DNA from: Symbiodinium natans
Taxonomy: Eukaryota > Sar > Dinophyceae > Suessiales > Symbiodiniaceae
Direction of reading: 5' to 3'
NCBI GenBank assembly: GCA_905221605.1
Contig: CAJNDS010002168.1
Coordinates: 140,001-202,500 of the forward strand
Length of the DNA stretch: 62,500 bases
Positions 18,874-30,800 of this stretch are shown in pieces. How positions within the stretch are numbered: position 1 is the first letter of the stretch; every line of letters starts with the position of its first letter. The notes under the pieces are model-generated. The model was not told the DNA's origin and made no database searches. It saw only the letters and a list, made by a program, of their open reading frames with translations. The translations under genes were made by a program, and so were the position numbers.

Positions 18874-21800
18874 AATCATACTCACAGGGGACCCCCAAAA
18901 GGGGTCCAGACCACTTTAGGTCATCGGAACCCGGACCGAAGTAAATCGCGCCTGGGTGGTTTGGGAGGCCGGGGTTTTGAGGCGGGATATTACGGGGTTT
19001 GGGGTCAGGGGGTTTCACAGATGGATTGGAGGGGTTTAGGGCTTAGGCCCTTATAATAACCTATACCCAAGAACCTTCAACCCTATACTGTAAACCCAAA
19101 CCCCAAACCCTAAACCCTAACCCTTCAACCTTGCCTCTGTCTGACGTCCCGTCAAATCCATCCAAGACGCCACCAGAACCGTCTGCGCGCCCTCTTCCAA
19201 GGCCTGGACATTTGGGGTTTACCCTAAACTCTAAACCCTAAACCCTAAACCCTAAACTACTCGGATGGCCCTCAAAGCCCTCTGCAAACATTTTCCTGAA
19301 GACCATCCTCTTAAACCACCCTAAACCCTAAACCCTAAACCCTAAACCCGAAACCCTAAACCCTAAACCCAAAACCCAAAACCCAAAACCGATTCGGGGA
19401 AAAACATAAAACGTCCCAAAACCCTGCATACCGGGTACACCACCCTAAGCTCTGCACCCTAAACCCTGAACCCTAAACCATAACCCTAGACCCTCAACCC
19501 ACTAAGGTTCAGTTAGGCTGTGCCATTGCGACTGGGGCTTCCAGCAAAGTCGGGCTTCCTAGTCCTGAAACCTCTTCCCACACCCTACTTGGAGAGTCAA
19601 ATTTGGGGTTTGGGGTTGATGTTTAGGTTTAGGGTTTGAGGTTTAGGCTTAGAGGGCTTAGGGTTTTGTAGGGTTTAGGGGTACATATACGCAGGTTTAG
19701 TAGTATCCTGAGTAAGCTTATGACCATGGTTGCCCTACCCTACGTTGAAGTACCCGACCTCCTCCTTTTCTTAAGGTATAATTAGCTTGGTGCCAAAAAG
19801 TTTGGGTCGACGGTTGAAATCGACTCCCATTTGCGCTCTAGACAGGTCGGACGTACAGGGCCTTGAAGGGCTTTGGTTTAGGGGCCTAGGGGTTTAACCA
19901 TAATCCCTAAACCCTAAACCCTAGACCCTAACAGGGTCTCAAGTTCAAGCAAGCGCCAACCCTGGCCTTCATAATGGGCGTGTTCGCCACGAACCCGCCG
20001 TCGATGTAGCCTATGCCATCCACCTGGCATGTTGCGCACCCTTGAAAGGTTTTAGGTTTTCGGGTCTAGGGTTTCGAGTTTCGGATTTGGGGGTCTATGG
20101 TTCTGGGCTTTCGGGCTGTAGGGCTTTGCAGTTTAGGTCTTAGGGCTTTTATGGCTTTAGGGGGGGGGAGGGGGTTAGCGTTGGTTGTTAGGGTTTCGGG
20201 TTTAAGGTTCCGAGTTTTGGGCTTTAGGGTATTTGGGCTCTCGGGCTTCTAACCAAAAAACCTCTAAACTCACAGGCCGGCGAGAATCTACGACCGAAGC
20301 AAAGCCACCCGTCACATAATACATGAAGGCATCCTTTGCGTGTCGATATATATATATATATGCATACTGTGTAAATACAAACTCACTAAGAAAACTATGG
20401 TACACTCCCCTACACAGGCCCCGATAACTCCCTGTAACAACGCTTATGACTGGAACGGTGTCCTGCCCCCTAGCCTGGGTTCTAGGGCCACCCTTTCCCC
20501 TACACAGCCCCATCCCCTACGCCTTGAATCATTGAACCCTCACAAACCATAATCCCTAAACCCTATAAACCCTATAAACCCTATAAACCCTATAAACCCT
20601 ATAAACCCTAAAAACCCTATACACCCTATACACCCTGTACACCCTATAAACCCTATAAACCCTATAAACCCTATAAACCCTATAAACCCTATAAACCCTA
20701 TAAACCCTATAAACCCTATAACCCTATAAACCCTATAAACCCTATAAACCCTATAAACCCTATAAACCCTATAAACCCTGCCTATAAACCCTATAAACCT
20801 TAAACCCTAAACCCCAAACCCTATAAACCCTAAACCCTAAACCCTAAACCCTAACATCTAAACCCTAAACCCTAAACCCTAAACCCTAAACCCTAAACCC
20901 TAAACCCTAAACCCTAAACCCTAAACCCTAAACCCTAAACCCTAAACCCTAAACCCTAAACCCTAAACCCGAAACCCTAAACCCCAGCCCGCAGCCTCCT
21001 TCGGAAAAATCAACGGTGCAATGGCACCGGAAGCCTGAGAATTCAGGTCAAGCAGCCTTGGGGAGTTAGGACGTAGGGTTTAGGGTTTGGGGTTTAGGGT
21101 TTAGGGTTTAGGGTTTAGGGTTTATGTTTAGGGGTTTAGGGGTCTAGGGGTCTAGGGGTGTAGGGGTGTAGGGGTTTGGGGGTTTAGGGGTTTAGGGGTT
21201 TACGGGTCTAGGGGGTTTAGGGGTTTAGGGGTTTAGGGGTTTAGGGGTTTCGGGGTTTCGGGGTTTAGGGGTTTAGGGGTTCAGAGGTTAAGGTTAGGGT
21301 CTAGGGGTTTAGGGGCCTAGGGGTTTAGGGGTTTCGGAATTTCGGAGTTTCGGGGATTGGTTAAGCATTTAGGGCCTGGGGGTCGAGGAGCCGGGGTTGA
21401 ACCTGGCATTCACAGAGCCTCTGGGGCTTCCGCTTATGGCTTTGGGCTTGCAAGCCTTCACTACAGGGTGGGGCCCCCTAGTTATAAGTAGAGTTATAAG
21501 GGCCCTAAATTGGGTTATAAAGACCCTAAGTTAGGTTATAAGTCCCTTAACTACAGTTAGTATAGTCAGGGGGCCCCACCCTGCAGGGCACACCCTGAAC
21601 CCATAAACCCAATCCCTAAACCCTGAACCCGAAACCCTAAACCCTATACCCTACGAATTCAGGAGCGTTCTTGAAAACATTCGGAGCCCGCTTGGAACTT
21701 GCCTTTTGCACGTAGAAGCTGCTGCCTAAAGTGAGCCACATACAATTGATGCGCATCTTCCCCTAAACCCTAACACCTTAAACCCTGACACCCAACACCC

Positions 21801-24800
21801 TAACCCCTAAACCCTAAACCCTAAACCCAAAAACTTACAGGTTTGGGGCTTCGGGTCAACTTGTCCCAAGCTACCTTGTGTTCACAAAGCATAGGGCCCA
21901 TTAGAGGCTTCGGGGACTTTTGGAGGTCTGGGGCTTGGGAACGCGAAACCCTAAACCCGAAACCCTAAGCCCTAAACCCTAAGCCCTAAGCCCTAAACCC
22001 TAAGCCCTAAGCCCTAAGCCCTAAACCCTAAGCCCTAAGCCCTAAACCCTAAGCCCTAAACCCTAAACTTTAGGCTTCTTGTTAAGGGGGCCGCGCCCTT
22101 GCGCAATCAACAGGTCTGGGCTTCAGGGTTGCCAGTGTGGGCCCTGCTAAGCCCTTGAACCTGCAGGGTTTAGGGTTTAGGGTTTAGGGTTTAGGGTTTA
22201 GAACGGTTTAAGGTTTGGGCTTCGGAAGCCCTGAATTTCTCCAAGTGAGCCCGCTGGGCGATCAGGGCACTTCGCAGCCGGCGATGACGCTCTCATCGGT
22301 CTCCTGCCACCTTGCTTCTGGCACCCCAGCAACCCAAGAACTCAATAAACTCATAGGGTTTAGGGTTTAGGGTTTAGGGTTTAGGGTTTAGGGTTTAGGG
22401 TTTAGGGTTTAGGGTTTAGGGTTTAGGGTTTAGGGTTTAGGGTTTTGGGTTTTGGGTTTAGGGTTTAGGGTTATGGAGTCAGGGTTCAGGGTTCAGGGTT
22501 CAGGGTTCAGGATGGACCTGCCTGCCACAAGTCTGGGAAGGGGGGGTTTAGAACTCTTTTTGGTAAGTTGCCTAGGAACCCACAAGGGCTTGATCACGGC
22601 AACCTACGAAGCAAGTAGGTCTTAGTAGCCAGGTAGCCATACCCTGATAAGGGTACCCTAAACCCTAAACCCTAAACCCTAAACCCTCTTTGGGGGTTGG
22701 CTACTTTATAAGGGGAACCTAGACCCGGAAGTGGACGCCCGGTGATGTTCATCATCCATGTCCCCAACAAAAGCTTGCAAAGCTCTTCTTGTGGTCTACC
22801 CTGATTAAGAGCCCCAAAAGAAAAAACAGAATAGTCCCTACATTACCCTTAATAAGGAAGAATACTTTCTATTTTTTTTGGGGGGGGGGGCTCTTAAGCA
22901 ATGGGTAGGAATAGCTTGTATTTCCCTCAGCTGTTTCCCGGCAGCAAAATGCCTGTCAGCGTGTCTGTAGCATACCAGGGGAAGCAGCTACAACTTGGTT
23001 CAACTTGCACGATATTGCTGATCGCCATGTCTTGTATGAACGCGGGCACAGCATTTGCTTCATACGCCACGCTCTCCAGGGCCACATGTCGCGTCGACAA
23101 CAGTGGCGAAACTGAAGTTGTGTCAGATCTTGCTCTGGCAAGCTACAACATTAGAGGCCCAAAAACCTCATAAGCATAAGGATCCTGAAAACAGGGTTTT
23201 TGGAATCGCCCTTGCAAAGGCCCTTATACCCCAATGGTAGAATCCTTATGTTTATGTGGAATTTTGGGCCCCGAAAATGAGCAAGCTTGTCTTATGTGGG
23301 TTGGTGGTCTCTTTAAGTAGGGTTTCTTCTTTACAGGGCCATGATGTTCGGGGTTCTTATTGGGGTATAGGGGCTATTGTAAGGTATAAGGGCAACAGAT
23401 AAAGAGGCCACCGGCCTGAATTGAATTTCAGCTTTGACTGCCACCGACGATGCAGCACTAAAGCCCTGGTGGTTGCGGAATCCTCAAGGTTGCGTGTTCT
23501 TCGTTTAGGGTTTAGGGCTTAGGGTTTAGGGTTTAGGGCTTGGGGTTTAGGGCTTAGGGTTTAGGGTTTAGGGTTTGGCGTTTAGCATTTAGGGTTTAGG
23601 GCCCTATTCTGAAACCATTCTATTGCGTTCACTGGCTACATGATGGAACAGTTGGGCTATTGCCGGGGTTCTTCGATGTGGCTGACAACAATAACATGAA
23701 GCTTTCTTGGCTACACTTAGCAAGGTAGCTATAAATTGATTTTTAGCTGCCTTATTCAGAAACCCAATAAACTCAAAAAGGCTAGGGATCTAAACCCTAA
23801 ACCCTAAACCCTAAACCCTAAACCCTAAACCCCTCGGCTCGTTTTTGAAACAGCGGTCGGGCAGTCTTGGGGTGGGAGTGTCTTCACATTTGTGATGATG
23901 ACTGTTTGGGATGCTCCCCCTTATACCAACAGTCCTTAATCGGGATTAGAATAGGGAGTACTGTAACCCCTACTAAGGACTGTTAGTATAAGGGGGAACA
24001 CCCACATGACTGTCATTATTTCTAGTCTCTTCATTCCTAGCATCAGTCATTGCGGCTATGTATTCTCATTCGTGAGATTGTGTTTACGACTTGCTATTAA
24101 CGCCGTGTTTCACATTACGACAACCGTAAAACCCTAAAACCCTAAAACCAAAAAACAAAACAAACACACAAACACTCTAAAACCCTAAATCGCTAAAACC
24201 CAACAACCCAAAAAACCTAAAACCTGAAAAGCCGAAAACCCTAAACCCTAATCATGAATTCTCATTCCTCGAAACCCTAAACCCTGAGCCCTGGCCCCTG
24301 AACCCTGAACCCTGAACCCTGAACCCTAAACCCTAAACCCTAAACCCTAAACCCTAAGCCAAGGCACCACTTCGCCTCCCCAGTCTTTAGGGAGGTGGCC
24401 ACCACGCGCAGCATCATCCCTGACGCTCCTGAAAGGTTAGGGTTTAGGGTTTAGGGTTTAGGGTTTAGGGTTTAGGGTTTAGGGTTTGGGGTTTGGGGTT
24501 TAGGGTTTAGGGTTTAGGGTTTAGGGTTTAGGGTTTAGGGTTCCGGGGTTGAGGGTTTAGGGTCTAGGGTTTTGGTTTAGGGTTTCGGGTTTGGGGTTCA
24601 GGGTAGTTTAAGGTCTAGGGTTTAGGGGCCCCTTGTTGTATCATCATATACACTATACATAGTTAAAGGCCATACTTGAACTCCCGACAGACAAGGGTCG
24701 GGGACCCTACTAAGGACCGAAAGTCTCAGGGCGGGTTGCAAGTAGGGTTTAGGGGTTTAGGGCTTAGGGCTTAGGGTTGAGGGTTTTAGGGTTTTAGGGT

Positions 24801-27800
24801 TAAGGGCGCCCTGATCCCTGACGCTCATGAATGTCTCCGGGCAGGTTAGGGCTTGCGGCTTTTGAGTTTTTGGGGGGTTAGGGTGTTAAGGTTTTCGGGT
24901 TTGAAAGGGCTTCAGGGTTTTAGGGTTAAGGAGTTGAGGGTTTTTGGGCATCAGGATAGCATGGACCCTTGCTTTTGGATCTTTTAGGGGGACGAACCTT
25001 AAAAGAATTCAGGAGAAGGTTCTGGTGCTTTCGCGACTGGAGTGCGGAAGACCTACTACTTTTACCAAAGTCGGAAGTCCAGTTTGTTTTCTAGAGCCGC
25101 AAAAAGAACCCAAAACCCCTACACTACACCCTGTACCGATCCGACATCCAACCGTCGTAAAGTTCAATTGAGAGCGTCTGATTCGCTCTTTCTTGACAGC
25201 GAACTCGAAGGCTTTCCTGTCGCAGAAACAGCAGCGGCTTAGGGCTTCGGGCAGCTTAGGCCGGTTTAGGACTGAGGGTTTAGGATTCAATTTTAGGGTT
25301 TAGGGTTGAGGTTGAGGGTTTAGGGTTTAGGGTTTAGGGTTTAGGGTTTAGGGTTTAGGGTTTAGGGTTTAGGGTTTAGGGTTTAGGGTTTAGGGTTTAG
25401 GGTTTAGGGTTTAGGGTTTAGGGACTCCACCGACAAGCTCTCAAATCGCAAGCCCGGCACCCTGAACTCCGAACCCCCAGATCGTCGAACCCCGCCTGGA
25501 GACCTAAAGTTTAGGGTTTAGGGTTTAGGGTTTAGGGTTTAGGGTTTAGGGTTTAGGGTTTAGGGTTTAGGGTTTAGGGTTTAGGGTTTAGGGTTTAGGT
25601 TTAGGGTTTAGGGTTTAGGGAAACCGAGAGGTTCATGGCTATTTATAAGGGTACCTATAGTCATGGTACCATGCTAGGTTGTGAATTTTAAGCTAGGGTG
25701 CATAAATTGTAAGAATAACCTTGTAACCCTACTTGTAAGTAGGAGTATCCATGATCCTTCGGGTAGAGACTTCTTCGTGTAAATGCTACAGACACGTGGC
25801 AGGCGACAACCCACCGCAACGGTGGTTCCGGTTGTTCAGGTAAGCACCCAAGACCCCTTAAACGTAAGCCTTAATCCAGAAACCCTAAACCCGAAACCCT
25901 AAACCCTCAACCCTACACCCTAAACCCTAAATCCCAAACCCTAAACTGAAACAGCAAGCCGAAATCCGAGATGTGCTGGACCGTAAACCCTAGACCCTAG
26001 ACCCTAGACCCTAGACCCTAGACCCTAGACCCTAAACCCTAAACCCTAAACCCTAAACCCTAAACCCTAAACCCTAAACCCTAAACCCCAAACTGGACGG
26101 CCTGCCAGGGCTGGGGTCGCAGACTCCCCCGCGCCGGTAGAAGGCCATCGCCTGATATGGCACTGAAGTCGATTCTTGCAACGTGTAGGGTTTAGGGTTT
26201 AGGGTTTAGGGTTTAGGGTTCAGGGTTCAGGGTTCAGGGTTCAGGGTTCAGGGTTCAGGGTTCAGGGTTTAGGGTTTAGGGTTTAGGGTTTAGGGTTTAG
26301 GGTTTAGGGTTTAGGGTTTAGGGTCTACAAGGTTTAGGGTTTCGGGTTTAGGCTTTAGGGCCTACAAGGTTTTGGGGTTCAGGGTTCAGAGCCGGGCGCC
26401 CCGTGATCCCACCAGGACACCTTTGGCTGAAGGAATGCTCCTCGAAATCTTAAACCCTCAACCCTAGACCCTGAACCCTAAACCGTAAAACCCCAAACCC
26501 CATCGACCGTCTGAGGCCACGGCCATCGACATGGCTCGAATGCCTGTAAGGCAGGGCCTTGCAAGTGAGCAAAGCCCTAAACCCTAAACCATAAACCGTA
26601 AACTCAAACCCTAAACACTAATCCCCAAACCCTAAACCCCATTGTGCACTTTTTTTGGGGAGCTTCGGGGCCGAGGGGTTGAGGGAGCCTTTAAATCAAG
26701 GCAATTAAGGGTCTAGGGTTTGGGCTTGGTGTTTTGGGGGTTTTGCTGTTTGGGGGTTTGAGTTGGGGTTTCGGGTTTCGAGTGTTGGCAGGTTTGGGGG
26801 GCTTAAGGTGTTAGGTTGGGGTTTAGGAGCTTCGTTTAGGCTGACGTATTTCGGATACACAGCTAGGAATGGGGTTTCCCTATGTCTAGTGACTTAGGTC
26901 AAAGGCTTGTAGCGTAGCAGGACTGCACGTTTGGTAGATGTGAGTCTAGGATGTGGGGGTAAGCTTGAGATTTAGGGTTTAGGGTTTAGGGTTTAGGGTT
27001 TAGGGTTTAGGGTTTAGGGTTTAGGGTTTAGGGTTTAGCGTTTAGGGTTTTAGGGTTTAGGGTTTAGGGTTTAGGGTTTAGGGTTTAGGGTTTAGGGTTT
27101 AGGGTTTAGGGTTTAGGGGCCCAGGATGCGGGGGCTACAGGGTTTGGGGCTCGATGCCGAGTATGTGAGTGAGTTGCGAAAGCTTAGCTTGATGATTTCG
27201 TGTGCATTAAACAATGTGGGGGTGGGGGAGGGGGAGGGGGGTGTGATCCAAACTTGTGGGCCCTGCTGGTACCCTTGGCCCTATATAAGCTTTATAGAGT
27301 ATATGATAGAGGCAAATCAAACCCCATTAAGCTGCGTCTCTATGATAGCGTACGCTGACAGTTTGGGATACTTACAAGGACACATACCTTGGGCCAAACC
27401 CCATTTAGGGTCTAGGGTTCAGGCTTCGGGTTTGGGGTGTAGGGAGTAGGGTTTAGGGAAGGAATCCTGCCCAAGATGGCTTGCACGCAGCACCCAACAG
27501 GGGTAAGCAACTCAGGCTATCACGCTCTGGACGTCTTCGTATCGCCTGGATCCACATCCTCAGTCGCCAGAACATTCTTGCAGTCAGTACGAGTAGCCAG
27601 GCTGAGTTTCAGTCCTAAACCCTAAACCCTAAACCCTAAACCCTAAACCCTAAACCCTAAACCCTTATCTCCTGAACTCCTAAACCCTGACCCCTATAGA
27701 ACCCTCAACTCCCAAACCCTGCGGCTTAGGGCTTAGGACCCTGAACCCTGAAACCTTCAGCCCCGCCCTACTCAGAACCCTAAATCCTAAACCCTAAACC

Positions 27801-30800
27801 CTGAACCCTAAACCCTAAACCCTAAACCCTGAACCCTGAACCCTAAACCCGAAACCCTACTGAGGGCTCCGCTGCCATCTCCGAGGAAACCCAAACCTCG
27901 GGTGGATATAGGTGAGGAAGCTTTTGAGGGTTCGAGGGTGTGTGGGTTTAGGGTTTAGGGTTTAGGGTTTAGGGTTTAGGGTTTAGGGTTTAGGGTTTAG
28001 GGTTTAGGGTTTAGGGTTTAGGGTTTAGGGTTTAGGGTTTAGGGTTTAGGGTTTAGGGTTTAGGGTGGAGGGTAGGGTTAGGGTTTAGGGTTTAGGGTTT
28101 AGGGTTTAGGGTTTAGGGTTTAGGGTTTAGGGTTTAGGGTTTAGGGTTTAGGGTTTAGGGTTTAGGGTTTAGGGTTTAGGGGTTGTGGGTTTAGGGTTTA
28201 GGGTTTAGGGTTTAGGGTTTAGGGTTTAGGGTTAGGGGTGTAGGGTTGAGGGCTTGGGGTTGAGGATGGTCGAGGGTTCTACGGTTTGTGGGTTTGGGGG
28301 TTTTGGGGTTTGTGGTGTAGGGCTCAGGACGGTTTAGGGTTCTCTATCTCGGGTTTAGGGCTTGAACGTGTTGGGGCTAACTGGACTTGTGGGGTTTACA
28401 GGGCTCTTCGGCCAGGCTAGAATTCGGTGAGATGCCCAAGGGAAGGCCACACCCTAAACCCTAAAACCCCCCAAACCACCTGACCTCCCAACAACAACTC
28501 CCTAAACCCTAAACACCAAACTCAACCCGCCAGTCCCCCTGGAAACATTCTGCTCATAGCATCCAGGCCACGTCCTCGGGGGCCTCTCATGGGTTTAGGG
28601 CCTTTAGGGTTTGGGTTTAGGGTTTTTTGGGTTTAGGGCACCTCCGCACCCTGCTGTCCATTGGTTTGGGGTTGGGGGCGGGTTTATGGCTTAGGGTTTC
28701 AATAGGGTTTTGGGGTTAATGAAAGTCACATGGTAAAGGGGCCAAAATGGAATACGATTAGCAATTTCTTCGACCCCCATAGTAGGGCCTGGGATACCCT
28801 AAACTCCATCCCATTTGAGAAGGATATGCCCCCACAGTTCGGTATTCGGAACTTCGAGCGAGATATTATAGGGGCATCGTGGTTACACGCAACGCAGCCT
28901 GAACCCCCTAAACCCTAAACCCTAAACCCCCAACCCTAAACTCCAAACCCTAAACCCTAAACCCTAAACCCCAAACCCCAAACCCTAAACCCTAAACCCC
29001 AAACCCCCAAACCCCCCTCAACCCACCAACTCCCTCGATCCCGGGCCTTGATTGTGTCCCAAAAGGCCTGGGCAGCTTGCACTGCCTGGCGGCGTCGGCT
29101 TGCAGGTGTAGGGCTTCCCTAAACCCTAAACTCTAAACCCTAAACCCTAAACCTTAAACCCTACACCCTAAACCCCTAAACCCTAAACCCTAAACCTTAA
29201 ACCCTACACCCTAAACCCCTAACCCCTAAGCCCTAAACCCCAAACCCTAAACCCTAGACCCGGAACCCTAAACTTGTGTTTGTTTAAGGGGGTAGGGTTA
29301 GGGTTCAGGGTTTAGGGTTTCGGGTTTGGGGTTTAGGGTCCACAAACGGACACCCAATACACACACTCACCAAGATCCACCAAATTATGCGATACATGCC
29401 CTACCTCTTATAGGGTTGTAGGGTTGATGGTTGTTAGGGATCAGGGTTTTGGGGTTTAGGGTTTAGCGGAGTGGTGCTTCAAACTGCGTTTCGGGTTTAG
29501 GGGTGTAGGGCTGAAGGTGTAAACCCATAAGAAGTTCTGTCTGACCCCTAAGCCCAAAACCCGAAAACACAAACCCACGAAGTAACGACAACCAAAAGCA
29601 CGACCCCCCAATAGAGTGCACCAAAATATCATCTAATCCAGTCAGCTTCTAATTGCGGCTTCTTGGATTCCCTGGTGATTCTTGGTAGCCCAGTAACCCT
29701 GTTACAACAAGGGTTCCGTTTTTGTGTTTTGATATATGTTTACAAGGGAATCTAGAACCGAAAAAAGCCAACAGGGTACCACTGGGCTAACAAGCATTCA
29801 TGGGGCCTCAGGCCTAGTGTCTACGGTTTCGGGCTTGGGAGCCAGTCTTTCTCTGGGCTTATGGCGGTTGCATGGCACAACGAAACTTTACCTCCTAGAT
29901 TAAGCCACTTGCACCTTAACCCTAAACCCTAAACCCTAAACCCTACACCCTAAACCCTAAACCCTAAACCCCGAACCCTGGCACCTTGGTACACTGCTCT
30001 TCCGCCGGGTACTGCGCCAGCGCACCGGCATTCAGCGCTCCAATGCTGGTTCCAACGATCATGGACCAATTCCTGCTCGGGGAAGTTAGGGTTTAGGGTT
30101 TAGGGTTTAGGGTTTAGGGTTTAGGTTTTAGGGTTCAGGGTTCAGGGTTTAGGGTTTAGGGTGGGATGTTCCCGCTTTATACTAAGAGCCCTTTCATAGG
30201 GATGATAAATAGGGGGAGGATCCCTATTAAAGGTGGCTACCCTGGACAACCCAAGGGCTCATACTTCAGAACCCTAAACCCTAAACCCTAAACCCTAAAC
30301 CCTAAACCCTAAACCCTAAACCCTAAACTCTAAACCCTTTAAAGAAGGTAAGGGACCATGTTAAGGGACCATGCAACTACCCTTAGATGTGGGCTAGACG
30401 CAAGAACCTAGGAATAAACAGGGTACCCTTTCTGGGTTAAAGATACTTATCAAGGGACCTAAACTTAGTGGAGGAGGGGACAGGGTCGATAGGGCTTAGG
30501 CCCAAGCCCCCCCTCCCCCCTGCACGGAAATCTCTAGACACTCGACCCTATAAACCGTAAACACTGAGGGCTGGGAGTGTTAGCGGCTGGCCCTTGCGCG
30601 CCCCCGCTGCTCCTGGCTGAGCCAGGCGTTCAAGGCCTTGTGCCAGCGCGGGACGAATCGCGGTGCCGAGAGCCTTGGTGGCTGGCTCTAGCAGCAGAAT
30701 GCTTCTCCATCCGCTGGGTGCTGTGGGCGACTTGCCTGGCTTGGGTATGGCTGTCGCCTGGCCTCCCCGCCAGAGCGTGGGGAATTGAGACCTGGCTGCT

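Noticed and set aside
19500-19600. Island as a patatin exon
   Set aside because: Open on the minus strand, but it lies between 19967-20023 and 19135-19203, which join perfectly (PIMK-ALEEGA), so it must be intron.
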